From NCBI RefSeq assembly GCF_019430945.1, contig NZ_JAHYCB010000008.1:1-64000 (forward strand): a stretch of DNA of 64,000 nt, given 5' to 3'. The translations under genes were made by a program, and so were the position numbers. Numbering within the stretch: position 1 is the first letter of the stretch; every line of letters begins with the position of its first letter. Under the pieces are notes generated by a model, which searched no databases, was not told the origin of the DNA, and saw nothing but the letters and a program-made list of their open reading frames with translations. Source of the DNA: Neorhizobium populisoli. GTDB taxonomy: Bacteria > Pseudomonadota > Alphaproteobacteria > Rhizobiales > Rhizobiaceae. Shown piece after piece: positions 1 through 10,600 of the stretch.

Positions 1-78
1 CCGAACACGGCCGTGAAACACCCCTGCGCCAATGGTACTTCGTCTTAAGACGCGGGAGAGTAGGTCGCTGCCAGGTCT
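1..78 (+). rRNA. rrf: 5S ribosomal RNA, 3' part
   Basis: The first 78 bases match the 3' two-thirds of an alphaproteobacterial 5S rRNA, including the GAACACGGCCGTGAAA segment and the GGGAGAGTAGGTCGCTGCC end. The 5' part lies outside the window. With the tRNA-fMet downstream it forms the usual rhizobial rRNA operon tail. The exact 3' end is uncertain by a few bases. Confidence 0.93.
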
Positions 79-151
79 TTTAAGGGCAATGTCATCGCAA
101 GATGAAAACAATCTTCTCATAACGAAACCAAACGGCCCCTGGCCGATACCC

Positions 152-177
152 AAGGGCCGCACCCAAAGCGGCCTTTT
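152..177 (+). terminator. intrinsic terminator after 5S rRNA
   Basis: A stem with core GGCCGC (155-160) and GCGGCC (168-173), extended by weaker pairs on both sides, has a 7-base loop and runs into TTTT. It can end rRNA operon transcription before the tRNA gene, so the tRNA may depend on read-through or its own promoter. Confidence 0.6.
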
Positions 178-325
178 GTCGTTGCAGAACTTGAAATGAA
201 TACGGGGCAAACTTCGGTGCGTCCCTTACTTCGAGACAACTCGGCTTCGCCAAGTTGCTCGCAGGCAGGCATAACCGCTTCGCGGTTACGCCGTCGCGAC
301 AAAACCCAAAGGGTTTTGCGCTTAA

Positions 326-703
<378 letters not shown>

Positions 704-2062
704 ATGGCAGGGTTTCAAGATCTCGTAATTTTCATTCCCGGCATCCTCGGGTCAGTTCTTGAGAAGAATGGTAAGACGGTGTGGGACCTGTCAGTGCGAG
801 GCGCCTATGCCGGTACACGTTTCTCCGAGCTGCTGCTTGATGCTCCGAGTTCTCGTGATGAGGACATCGACGACGGAATTAAAGCCGTCCGGGTCGTTGA
901 TAATTTGGGCGGCATTCCCGGTCTTTGGAAGCTAGGGGGATATTCTAGGTTACGACAAAGACTCGTTTCTGACTTGGCGCTTCGCGTTGGGGAGAACTAC
1001 CGGGAATTTCCTTACGATTGGCGCCGCGACAATCGAGTAGCGTCCTCACAGCTAGCGGTTGACGCCCGAGGGTGGTTGACGCAATGGCGAACTTTGAGCG
1101 GTAACGCCGAGGCGAAAATATGGATTGTTGCTCACTCGATGGGTGGGCTCGTCGCGCGATACTTCCTTGAATGCCTTGAGGGCTGGAAAGACGTTCGCTC
1201 GCTGATTACTATCGGCACTCCGCACAGGGGTTCAGGCAAAGCGGCTGACTTTTTGAATAAGGGCATCGATCCTAGACTAGTTGAGCGTTTTCTACCGGGC
1301 TTGCAAACAGCGCGGAACTTTGATTCGGTCTATCAACTCCTGCCTATCTACCCATTTATCGTAGACGCTGAAGGGGCCCATAAAGTGCATGATGTCAGCA
1401 TCGCTGGCATTGATCAGGCTAGAGCCATCAACGCTGCTAATTTTCATAGTGAGATTGAACAGGCGCGAGCATCTAACCTAAAAGACAGCCATTATAGGAT
1501 CGCATCGCCACGTTTAAGTGTGGTTGTAGGCACGGATCAGCCGACTTTTCAATCTGCGATGATTGACGAGACTGGGCGGTTAGTTATGAGTAACCGTCGT
1601 GACTTCAAAGATGTTAATCTTTCTGGTGATGGTACTGTACCGCGGGTATCGGCGATACCTCCAGGGTTCGGCGAAGAGGTCGCAACATTTGTTTGTAACT
1701 CCCACGCCGCAATTGCTGGTGACAAAGTGAGCTTGCACCACATTCGCTCATACCTAATGGGCGCGAATGTCGATCTCAACGCTTACCGCGACGACGTGGC
1801 CCCGAAGCTGAGTCTGGAAGTTGCCGATTCTTATTCGGGCCTGGAGCCGGTTGAGATTAGAGCCAAATCGTCGGTAAGCGAGCAAACACTTACAGCAGCC
1901 ATCACGAACCCCGACAGGGGCACAGAAGTGGCTCGAATGACGCTCTATCGAAATGGTGATGAATTCGTTGGGCGCGCAAAATTGCAGGCTGGATTTTATC
2001 GTTCGACTATAAGCCTATTGGGGCGAGAAGTGAGCGACATCTTTTGGGTCTTGGATGTGTAG
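704..2062 (+). CDS. LCAT/PDAT-like alpha/beta hydrolase (lipase/acyltransferase)
   Basis: A 452-residue protein of the lecithin:cholesterol acyltransferase-like hydrolases, which act on lipid esters. It starts with the family's FIPGILGS motif. The nucleophile elbow AHSMGG (Ser about 145) is followed by GTPHRGS. GDGTVP (Asp about 309) and NSHAAI (His about 334) complete a triad. The last 80 residues look like a beta-sandwich. No signal peptide is visible, so the lipase is probably cytoplasmic, as expected for an abortive-infection effector rather than a secreted enzyme (inference). I chose the ATG at 704 because AAGGAG ends 5 bases before it; a GTG at 698 overlaps that site. The CHAT protease gene follows after 14 bases, so the two are probably co-transcribed and may be functionally linked. 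Confidence 0.85.
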   Translation: MAGFQDLVIFIPGILGSVLEKNGKTVWDLSVRGAYAGTRFSELLLDAPSSRDEDIDDGIKAVRVVDNLGGIPGLWKLGGYSRLRQRLVSDLALRVGENYREFPYDWRRDNRVASSQLAVDARGWLTQWRTLSGNAEAKIWIVAHSMGGLVARYFLECLEGWKDVRSLITIGTPHRGSGKAADFLNKGIDPRLVERFLPGLQTARNFDSVYQLLPIYPFIVDAEGAHKVHDVSIAGIDQARAINAANFHSEIEQARASNLKDSHYRIASPRLSVVVGTDQPTFQSAMIDETGRLVMSNRRDFKDVNLSGDGTVPRVSAIPPGFGEEVATFVCNSHAAIAGDKVSLHHIRSYLMGANVDLNAYRDDVAPKLSLEVADSYSGLEPVEIRAKSSVSEQTLTAAITNPDRGTEVARMTLYRNGDEFVGRAKLQAGFYRSTISLLGREVSDIFWVLDV

Positions 2063-2076
2063 GACGAGCGAGCAGC

Positions 2077-3867
2077 ATGTCAGAGCTTGAAGGCATCGCA
2101 GTCCCGGCAGGGGAGGTGTGGGCGGCATTGCGGCTAGCCCTTGAGGATCGGTTTGCCGAGGATCTATTCTGGCTGCAAATTGCCGAAGACGCAAATGGCA
2201 TAACTGTTCGCGGTCAAGTTGTTTCTGAAGACGTCAAAGAGGCAATCGTCGAAATCGTCAGCGTTACCTTCCCGAACGCCGTTATTTTCAATGAAATCCT
2301 TGCGACTTCGCCGCTCTATCCGGCTAACCAAAACCACTTCGATATAGACGTGGGCGTGGACGTGAACTTTGAGGCGGCAGCGACGGTTGTTCGCCACCCT
2401 CGTATCTCCTGCGAGCATGAATTGTATCTCGGTAGATCATATGTGTTTGAGGTTGATCTATCATTAGATCCAGACCAAGAAACAGTTGGTGCGCCGATAG
2501 AACTGACACCAGAGGATCCAAACTGGGAAAGCTTGCTGGTCACCGTAGAGTTTAGCTCCTATGAACTGGAGATAGAGCCAGAGGATGCAAGGCGCAACAT
2601 CACGCTCTTCCGAGGTGGAAATTCAAAGCCTGCTCGGTTCGCGGCAAAAGTTAAAGCTGAAGCGTCTTCAATAGGAGCGGCGAATGTAAAGGCAATCTTC
2701 TCGACCGCTGATCGAGTGAGGGGCTTCGCCTCTCGGCGGTTTGACATTATTCCCATTGCTCAAGGCGTGAACCCTGGCCCGAAAATACTGACTGCGCCCG
2801 GGACCATAGGGGATTTTGTGCACGACGCCTCCCCAGCGCCGAGCTTAACCGTCAAGATACAGCACAATCCGCATTCACCTGGCGAATGCACTTGGTCTTT
2901 CGAAGCACCTGGTTTCAGAGACATGGTGGAAGCCTACTCCTTTCATCAAATTAACCTTGGAACGTCCGCGAAAGCGTACTTCCAAGATAAGTTTATGCAG
3001 GTGAAAACGCTTCAAGATGGGAAGCATCAAGGTATCCTGAGGGGTATCGGGGAGGAAATTTGGGGAGCTGCTCCAGTCCAATTTCATCGTCTATACTTGG
3101 CAATGACGCAGAAGATTGGAAATGCTTTCCCAATACAGATATTCTCGGACGAACCCTATGTGCCCTGGGAGCTTATGCATCCGACTGCCAGCGACACGAA
3201 CGATCCAGATCACCTATGCATGAGGCATCCTATTGCCCGTTGGACCATGACCAGGGCCCTGGTATCCACCATTCCCAAAGGTGGTATCGTGTCTTTTGTG
3301 CCAGACTATCCCGACGGATCGTTGCCCGCGGCGTTGGAGGAGGGGAGATGGCTTTGCACGACATACGGTGCTACCGCGTGCACGCCCACTTATGCAGCTT
3401 TTACGCAATGCCTAAACGTCCCGGTTTCCGAGCCGGTCGCAGTCTTGCACTTTGCCGGTCACGGTGCAGGGGAAGAGGCCGACCCGAGGCAACGAGGCTT
3501 ACGGATGACAGATGGCTGGGTTTCCATTGAGGAGATCAACAGTGCGGTGAAACTTGGAAACCGGGATCGCAGCCTGGTCGTTGTCAACGCCTGCCACGCA
3601 GGCAGCCAGACAAGCGTGCTTGGTGCGGTGCATGGCTGGCCTGCGGCATTCATCAAGGTTGGTTTCGGAGCTGTTATCGCTCCACTGTGGGCGGTACAGG
3701 ATGAAACAGCCTGCAAAGTGATGAAGAGAGCTGTCGCTGAGCTATACGGAACGGGCAATTCATTAGGCTCAGCGGTCACTGAAGCACGCAGGGAAAACAG
3801 AGACAAGTCGGCAGCAGCGTTTTCTTACGTACTTCACGGCGACGTAATGGCCCACGTAAATACCTGA
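2077..3867 (+). CDS. CHAT-domain (caspase-like) cysteine protease
   Basis: A 596-residue protein. Its C-terminal 200 residues form a CHAT peptidase: the catalytic His lies in HFAGHG (His462) and the catalytic Cys in NACHAG (Cys506), with APLWAV following as is usual. The first 75 residues, with ITVRGQVVSEDVKEAI, look like a BON-type alpha/beta domain; the middle is beta-rich and I do not recognise it. CHAT proteases are caspase relatives often used as effectors in bacterial immunity, and they cleave partner proteins. The likely start is ATG 2077 (MSELEG); a TTG 33 bases upstream lies inside the lipase gene. It follows the lipase by 14 bases and ends 7 bases before the convergent S8 protease gene. 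A target or partner such as the lipase is inference. Confidence 0.87.
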   Translation: MSELEGIAVPAGEVWAALRLALEDRFAEDLFWLQIAEDANGITVRGQVVSEDVKEAIVEIVSVTFPNAVIFNEILATSPLYPANQNHFDIDVGVDVNFEAAATVVRHPRISCEHELYLGRSYVFEVDLSLDPDQETVGAPIELTPEDPNWESLLVTVEFSSYELEIEPEDARRNITLFRGGNSKPARFAAKVKAEASSIGAANVKAIFSTADRVRGFASRRFDIIPIAQGVNPGPKILTAPGTIGDFVHDASPAPSLTVKIQHNPHSPGECTWSFEAPGFRDMVEAYSFHQINLGTSAKAYFQDKFMQVKTLQDGKHQGILRGIGEEIWGAAPVQFHRLYLAMTQKIGNAFPIQIFSDEPYVPWELMHPTASDTNDPDHLCMRHPIARWTMTRALVSTIPKGGIVSFVPDYPDGSLPAALEEGRWLCTTYGATACTPTYAAFTQCLNVPVSEPVAVLHFAGHGAGEEADPRQRGLRMTDGWVSIEEINSAVKLGNRDRSLVVVNACHAGSQTSVLGAVHGWPAAFIKVGFGAVIAPLWAVQDETACKVMKRAVAELYGTGNSLGSAVTEARRENRDKSAAAFSYVLHGDVMAHVNT

Positions 3868-3874
3868 CGTTGCC

Positions 3875-6367
3875 TTAGACCGTTACAGGCTGCTCGACCA
3901 GAACAGTTGCAGCATTCCTTGCCACTTCTGCAAAAAGGTTATTCCCGGCGGGAGCTTTGAGGCTCACGATTAGGGAGAAATTAACCCGGCGGTCAAATCT
4001 GTCTGCTTTTGCGATCTCCGCCCACCAGCCTTTTGTCGGGGATACAGAAATGCCGTCTCTGTCTGCGAGCTGGTAAGCAGGGCCGCGCCATATGTCCTGC
4101 TGCAACGTCCCTCGCGAGGATAATTTGTTTCCTACTGTCCAGCCGCTATCAGGGGAGCGACCTTGGGCATCCACATTTGCGTTGAAGGAAGCCTGAGCGC
4201 TTCGGTCGTCTTCGTCGAAGCGCTTCACATCAAAGCGTAGTCCAAAAGATCGGTACCGATCATATCGATCTCTGGATACCGCGAGTGGATCAGGTTCGAT
4301 GAAATACGAGAGTGTGCAGCGCATTTCCACTTCGGTCTGCCCAAGGGCGCGCAAGATTTGTTTTGGCCAAGGCAGCTTGAAATATTTCATCTCCTTGATC
4401 CTGCCGGCACTTCCGTTTTTTTCGAACGGAATAATATCGTCTTCGATTACCATGCAGAACGCATTTTCAGTGCTGTAGTAGGCACGTGCATCGTCAGGTA
4501 CGCCCCAACCATATCGTGATATCAGTAGCCTCCATGCTTCTGAGTTGCCGTTGTACTGACTAAGCTCTCTTTGCTGGGCGAGCATTGCAGGCGTCCATTC
4601 GGCTGAGTGAACAATCAGGCCACGCAATGTTTCAGCACGCATACTGGGATATGAGACGTGCAGACGTCCCAGCAGACCCGATGCACGCGCTGTAGCGGCG
4701 CTTGTTTCGCCTGTCAGGCCGAAAGGTTTGTCCGGCGAGGCTCCTGAGGTTGTCAGGATGAGATCATTCGGCGAGGGTTGCGCATACACGCCGTCTGGAT
4801 CTGTTTCGAAATTTCCACCTTCCATTACGACATCGGGCTTGTTTGGGTGGTCTTCAGTCCAACTTTCTGCAGAGCGGGAAGTTGGAGCCATATCTCCGAC
4901 AGGGGCAACCACGCCTTCCCTGGATGCCTTAAAAGTCATCGCGCCGACTGTAATAACATTAGCCGCCTGTCCCGGAGCTTCCAACTCGAAACGGCTATTG
5001 CGATCTGTGTAGTCATCGATCTGGTATCGTTCTGAGGCGGATGTAGGCACATTTCCCGCCGCTACACAGAACAATCTCGGCCTGATGCCATCCCCGTATG
5101 CGAGCAGATCCAATGCGGCCGATGTGGCTGTAACTTTTCCGTTCCGGCTTTCGCCACTTGCGGTCTGCGCCAGGCAAAATACCCGTGTCGCGTCTTCCTT
5201 CTCTAGAAGGGTCACTGCACGCTGAATAGCCACTCTGGCCGCGAGCCTCGGCTGTCCAGCTGGTGCGCTCACAACCACAGACTCCAATGCCGTCCATAAC
5301 TGGAAGGGCTCACGGGAATTCAGCGCGTAGTCAAGATCGAAATATTGGACCACACCCGCCATTTTGGTGCCGTGGTCCGAGTGGTCGAGTACGGGCCATC
5401 TTGTGCTGGCGGACAGGCACCTTGCGGGATTGATAGACGTTCGTAAAAGCGGATGGGAGGGATTTACGCCAGTGTCTAGCAACGCTACTCGCGGAGCGTT
5501 TGCAGCCGGTCCACGAATACGAGAGGCGAGTGTCGATACCTGCGCAGCTCTGGCGTTAGGTGCTTGCCGTAAGAAATCGACATTCAGGGATGAGGCGCTA
5601 CGCAGTTCAATAATTGCGGGGCTCGCGTTTATGAGCTTTGCCATGTCGCCTGGTGAGGCCGTGACGTTGTGAATGGAAACCTCGATAAACTCGGTGGACG
5701 TTGGGTCCGCCTTTATGCCGATCTCACGCGCGGCCGAGAGAAACTGATCCTTCAGATCTCTCCGGAGCCAAACCTCCCATTTTGCGGTCTTATTATTGGA
5801 AGGGAAACCTTCAATGGGATCCGTCCAAAAATCTCGTACCCGCGCAGGTCGAATAGATTTGATACTTTCGAAGAGCCTGAAGTTCCTTGGGCGTCGCCCG
5901 GATTCCTCGTCATCCGTGTCCAACGTCAGGTCGTCGTCGCTTCCATCGTATTCGCTGTAAGCTTCGAGATTATTGCTCAAGGTTTCGACAGTCTTTGAGG
6001 TGACAAAGAAAGTCGCGCGATCGGAAGGTAAGTTGGACGAGTCTGCTGCTACGGCGCGCTGCAACGTGTATAGCTTCAGACCGGGGCTGCTGGCACGACT
6101 ATTGCCCGGTTGTATCCCCACATCAGGGCGTCCCTCTACCGCCAACACCATCCCGCGCTTGTTTTTCGGTACTCCCCGCTCGGCTTGTTCTGCAGCCACT
6201 ACAGAAATGTTACGGGTTGCTTGGTCCAATTCCTTTAGGAGGATAGCAGCATGTTGCGCCCGATCAACGATTGCCGGAGGAAACTTCGAGCTTCCTCCAC
6301 TCTTAGCCCTAAACGTTGTGGGGGCCTTACCAATCCCACGAATGTGGAGGTGTCTGTAGTTTGCCAT
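3875..6367 (-). CDS. subtilisin-like S8 serine protease, AAA-ATPase partner
   Basis: An 830-residue subtilase with all catalytic residues visible: Asp298 in LLDTGVNPSHP, His332 in DHSDHGTKMAG, oxyanion Asn439 in VAAGN and Ser556 in GETSAATA. About 290 residues precede the catalytic core and 250 follow it. No signal peptide is visible, so it probably acts in the cytoplasm. It lies 57 bases behind an AAA ATPase gene on the same strand. Pairs of a cytoplasmic subtilase and an AAA ATPase recur in bacterial accessory islands and are suspected conflict systems; the substrate is unknown. It may be kept in check, or supplied with substrate, by the ATPase (inference). The ATG at 6367 is the only good start. 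Confidence 0.88.
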   Translation of the reverse strand: MANYRHLHIRGIGKAPTTFRAKSGGSSKFPPAIVDRAQHAAILLKELDQATRNISVVAAEQAERGVPKNKRGMVLAVEGRPDVGIQPGNSRASSPGLKLYTLQRAVAADSSNLPSDRATFFVTSKTVETLSNNLEAYSEYDGSDDDLTLDTDDEESGRRPRNFRLFESIKSIRPARVRDFWTDPIEGFPSNNKTAKWEVWLRRDLKDQFLSAAREIGIKADPTSTEFIEVSIHNVTASPGDMAKLINASPAIIELRSASSLNVDFLRQAPNARAAQVSTLASRIRGPAANAPRVALLDTGVNPSHPLLRTSINPARCLSASTRWPVLDHSDHGTKMAGVVQYFDLDYALNSREPFQLWTALESVVVSAPAGQPRLAARVAIQRAVTLLEKEDATRVFCLAQTASGESRNGKVTATSAALDLLAYGDGIRPRLFCVAAGNVPTSASERYQIDDYTDRNSRFELEAPGQAANVITVGAMTFKASREGVVAPVGDMAPTSRSAESWTEDHPNKPDVVMEGGNFETDPDGVYAQPSPNDLILTTSGASPDKPFGLTGETSAATARASGLLGRLHVSYPSMRAETLRGLIVHSAEWTPAMLAQQRELSQYNGNSEAWRLLISRYGWGVPDDARAYYSTENAFCMVIEDDIIPFEKNGSAGRIKEMKYFKLPWPKQILRALGQTEVEMRCTLSYFIEPDPLAVSRDRYDRYRSFGLRFDVKRFDEDDRSAQASFNANVDAQGRSPDSGWTVGNKLSSRGTLQQDIWRGPAYQLADRDGISVSPTKGWWAEIAKADRFDRRVNFSLIVSLKAPAGNNLFAEVARNAATVLVEQPVTV

Positions 6368-6424
6368 GTGGAATCAACGCCTGATTGAATTACAGGCAAG
6401 AGTTCAATGGTCACTACGAAATTG

Positions 6425-7432
6425 TCAATCAGGGTGAATAGTATTTCGGTCGGTTATAGCGTGAAATAATATATCAGCAGTCAAACGGCCATCGTTATCC
6501 AATACGGCATCGCGGGCGGCATCTGCTGCCACCGCAACCAGATCTGCTTGGCTGAGCCCCATTGCTATGTCGACAACTCGGTCCCAATCAATATCCTTAT
6601 GGTCGAATTGCGTCAGATTGAACTTCAAAACACGCTGCGCTTCTTCAGGTGATGGTTTCGAATATTGGAACGACGCGTCGAAGCGTCTGAAGATTGCATG
6701 ATCCAGCAAAACCTTGTGGTTTGTTGCCGCGATGATTACGCTCGATGACTGATCATCTTCCAAAAACTGCAGGAAGGAGTTGAGCATTCGCCGCGCTTCG
6801 CCAATGTCGTTGTCGGCGTCGCGGCGGGACGCAAGCGCGTCTACCTCGTCGAAGAAATAAACGCCACGGTGAACCCTCATCGAGTCGAAGACCAGCCTAA
6901 GCTTGGACGCGGTTTCTCCCATGAATTTTGTGATCACACCATCGAGAAGAATGGTAAACAGAGGAAGATTTAGCTCCGAAGCAACCGCCGCTGCAGTCAT
7001 TCCCTTTCCCGTTCCAGGTGGCCCGGAAAAAAGGTACTTCCTTCGAGGTGTTAGGCCATTCCTTGTTAGAATATCACGTTCTCTGTGCTCGCGCACTGCT
7101 CGATTTATGCGGCGCATCAAGTCACCATTTAAAACGAGATCGGCGAGATAAGTTTCTGGGTAGGATGCTCGGACGAGGCCCGCCAACTCGCCACGGGGCG
7201 CTGTGATAGGAACCGGATGCGAAGTGTGACGAGGTTCTGGTGACTGACGAGCGTCAGTGATCACTGAACGAATATCGTCAGCCACCTTTGACTTACCCGA
7301 TTTGCCTGCGTCAGCTGCAATTGTCTCGGCAATGGCGAGAAATTTCTCGTTATCGCCCGCTGCGTGGCTACGGATCATAGCGATGATTTGTCGAGCGCTG
7401 GTCATGGTGAGCTTCTTATCGTTTCGTATCAT
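6425..7432 (-). CDS. AAA-family ATPase paired with S8 protease
   Basis: A 335-residue protein with one AAA module of the FtsH/spastin type. Walker A is GPPGTGKG (137-144), Walker B is VYFFDEVDAL with Asp195-Glu196, sensor 1 is AATNHK (Asn238) and the arginine-finger region is IFRRFD. The first 90 residues are helical and low in recognisable motifs. Such ATPases form hexamers that remodel proteins or feed a protease. It is the promoter-proximal gene of a two-gene operon with the S8 protease. A second ATG at 7405 (MTSARQ) is preceded by AAGAAG and could be the true start. About 220 bases upstream separate it from the next operon. Confidence 0.87.
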   Translation of the reverse strand: MIRNDKKLTMTSARQIIAMIRSHAAGDNEKFLAIAETIAADAGKSGKSKVADDIRSVITDARQSPEPRHTSHPVPITAPRGELAGLVRASYPETYLADLVLNGDLMRRINRAVREHRERDILTRNGLTPRRKYLFSGPPGTGKGMTAAAVASELNLPLFTILLDGVITKFMGETASKLRLVFDSMRVHRGVYFFDEVDALASRRDADNDIGEARRMLNSFLQFLEDDQSSSVIIAATNHKVLLDHAIFRRFDASFQYSKPSPEEAQRVLKFNLTQFDHKDIDWDRVVDIAMGLSQADLVAVAADAARDAVLDNDGRLTADILFHAITDRNTIHPD

Positions 7433-7651
7433 CTACGTCGAGGATAAACGACTGACGCGCCGTCACCTGAGCGTAGCACGATTCGGCCATCGCAACTCCA
7501 GATTTAATTTTTCATCAAAAAAGAGAGTGGGGCTGCCGGTCGGCGTTTCGGGCCTCTAGAGCAAACAACGCAAGACGCCAGCCATTTTAACAGTTCATCC
7601 CTAGGTGTCACCTCCAGGCGACCTATTGATGGACACTGTAGTCGGTAAATT

Positions 7652-10600
7652 TCAGCGGCTTCTTGACGTCAATGACAGAATGTCCCCGATTGTTCGAAGA
7701 TCATTCAAATGAACCTGCGTGAAACGTAGCCGCACGGATTCGCCTGCAAGCTCCACTGAGATTTCTGGCGCTTCTGCCGCGGCGATCTTCTCACGCAGCT
7801 TGGCGTCGGTGATTGGATTCGCATGTCGCCACTTCGCTGAGCAGGTCGGACATAGGGCCAAATGATTCTCCGGTTGTTCTTGCGGGAGGGAATCGAGGCA
7901 CTCGACGGCCTCAAAGTATGGCGAACCATCTGGGCGGTTGAACGGCATTTTGTCGTGACACCCCTGGCACACCATCTCTTCTAGCGGATTGGTGTATTGA
8001 TCTTCCAGATAAGTGCGAGCTACCTTGTGGCTCTCCGCGTTGCTTGTTCGCACTGATCGCGCGCGGACTTCGTAAGTCTTGGCCGGCGCGGCCTTGGCGC
8101 GCGCAGAAAGGCGTTCGGTGCGCCGGCTGGCATTTCCGGTCTCGCGCACGGGAAATTCAACCGGTTCGAGCATGCCGCTGTCGATGGTGCGCATCATATC
8201 CGCGCTCAACGTTGCGAGAGCCTCTGGCGAGAGACCGTTCAGCCGATCGATGAGTTCCGGTGCCAGCCCTATAAGCTCACCCGCTTCGCGCCGCGCTTTA
8301 CCGTGCTCGCTACGCAGGCGTTCCTGTTCGCCGAAGCCGATCGCACGGAGCCAATCTTCGTTGCCGCCGACGGAAAAACCTTTCGCAAGGTCGACGGATG
8401 TAATCTCATTTGGCTTTCGTAGAGACCCATCTTTGGTAGGAATCCAAGGCACTTCCCGGAGAATATGGCCCATGGATGAGGGCGCCTTGTGGGCCGCATA
8501 TTGCTGATTTGGGGAATACCGGGCTACCATGGCTGTGGCCCCACCTTGACGAGACGCCTCCCAGACCAGCTTTGAGATCTGCGGGTCTCGCCTCTTCAAA
8601 AGAGCAGCCAACTGGTCAATACGGTAGTCTACGTCGACGCCTGTCCCGGTGTGCCGTGCGCCGCCCCAGTTATGGCGCAGATAGCTGAAATTCGGATGAC
8701 CGTAGGATATGCGTGACGAAAGTACCATCAACTGCCGCTCGACGCCGCAAGCCTCAAGAAACGCCATTAGGTCAATGCGGGATAACGACCTGTATCCTTC
8801 CCACAGTGCAGCGCGATTTCGATCAGCAATCGTCCCGTCATATACTTTCGACAGTGGCGAGTCCTGATAGGGCGATCCGAAGTATACACCGTGTGGCTTG
8901 TAGTAACCTGCCTCGACGCCGGCGCGGATAAATGAGAGACCGTTGAAGAGGCCGATATCTTTGGTTTCCTTCCACCATCGAAGAAAACGGCGCATATGCT
9001 GAAGGTGCTGCTCCCGGTTAGGGCGCGGGCTTTCATCCCGGTATCGTGTTCGGAGAATCGCGTTTAGGAACGCGCGCTCGTCGATGTCTCGGACACCCAC
9101 ACGCCGCAGAAATTGCTCGACCTCTTTGCCCCGCCCGCGACCCAGCCTGATCAAAGATTTCTTGACGAGGTACAACTCGCCTTGGTCGACTTCTGACTCC
9201 AGATCACTGTCGGGCGGAGCAAACACCGCATGTCGTGGCGAGTAATAACGACCATCTTCGAGACGAACGAACGATATGTCTGAGATCGATATTGAAGGCC
9301 GCTGCGCTTTCTGTGCGGCGTCTAGTGCCAGGTAGAACAACTGGACCTGCTCGTCGCTGCGTTGGCCGAACCATTTCAGGCCGCAGCTGCGCCAGAGCTT
9401 GTCGCTCTCTGCAAATAGGGTCTGGGCTCCAAAGACATGACGAAAGGATGCGAAGAAATCCGCCGGGCTGAAGTCCTCGATCTTCAGTGTGCTGATAAAA
9501 TGATCTGCTCGACTGTTGCGCAGGGCGACGACAATCCATCGCCGATTTGCTCGGTTACAGAACTCGGCTAATCCCATCTCGCCGAGCAGGTCGCGAAGGT
9601 CGGCTGGTCCGCGGATAGCGTTCCGTATTTTGGTAAAGCCGCCACCATGGACCGGAATCAGGTCCTCCTCGGCGAACTTCTTCGTGATCGTCGCGAGCAT
9701 TGGCGCGAAGGTAGGTGGCAACTCGTCTACTGCGTTGGGCAGGAGATCGAGTACGCCGCGTTTAAGCATCCCACGCTCGCGCAAGTCAGGAAGCGCATCA
9801 GCCACCATGTTGGCGATTGCGTCCACGAGCTCAGTGTTCCAGGGATCGTCGCGCTTGATATTGCCGCGATTGTCCGTGAGCTGAAAAGGGCCATGGATCG
9901 TGAAATGCAGACCCGTAAGTTCCTCCGTCTCGAAGAATACCATCAGCCGGGTCGGTGCTTCCTCCGCAACAAGATCCCCGGAACCGTTCAGCTTGAATGC
10001 TGCCTTTACCTCATATTGCTTGCGATTGACCTCGTGCTCGACCCCGCGCGCCAGCACCAGATAGCGATCCAGTTTTGGGCGCCCATCTGGCATTGTCGAC
10101 TCGATTGAACGGATCGAACCGCCGGAATCGACGACTTTTGCAGTCCCGCGTCGCTCGCCGTCTATCCATTCAAGTTGCTGGATATGGCGGAGGAATAGGA
10201 GTGATCGGGCACCTGACGCGATTAGGCCGTCCCGAGCCCGATCTATCGCCAACGCCGCGCGGTCCGCTCGGAGGGGAAGCACAATCTGCGTAGTCGGCTC
10301 GACGTGGTTCGAACCGATGAGCCTTGGAACAACTAGCTTGTCGATGGCGAACGCGAGCGGGCAGCCTTCGATCGTCGAATGAACCTCGGGGCGCTCGGTG
10401 ACGACGTATACGGATTTGAAGCCGATGCCGAAGCAGCCGATCTTGTGACCGTCGTCCAGCTTGGTAGTGTTGCCGATGCCGGTAATTCCCTCAATATCGT
10501 AACGGTTGAAGGGCCGCCCATCATGCTCGAAGATGATACGGTCGGGCTGCAGCTCGAAGCGGACCCACGACGCCGCAGCATCTTCGGCGTTTTGTAGTAG

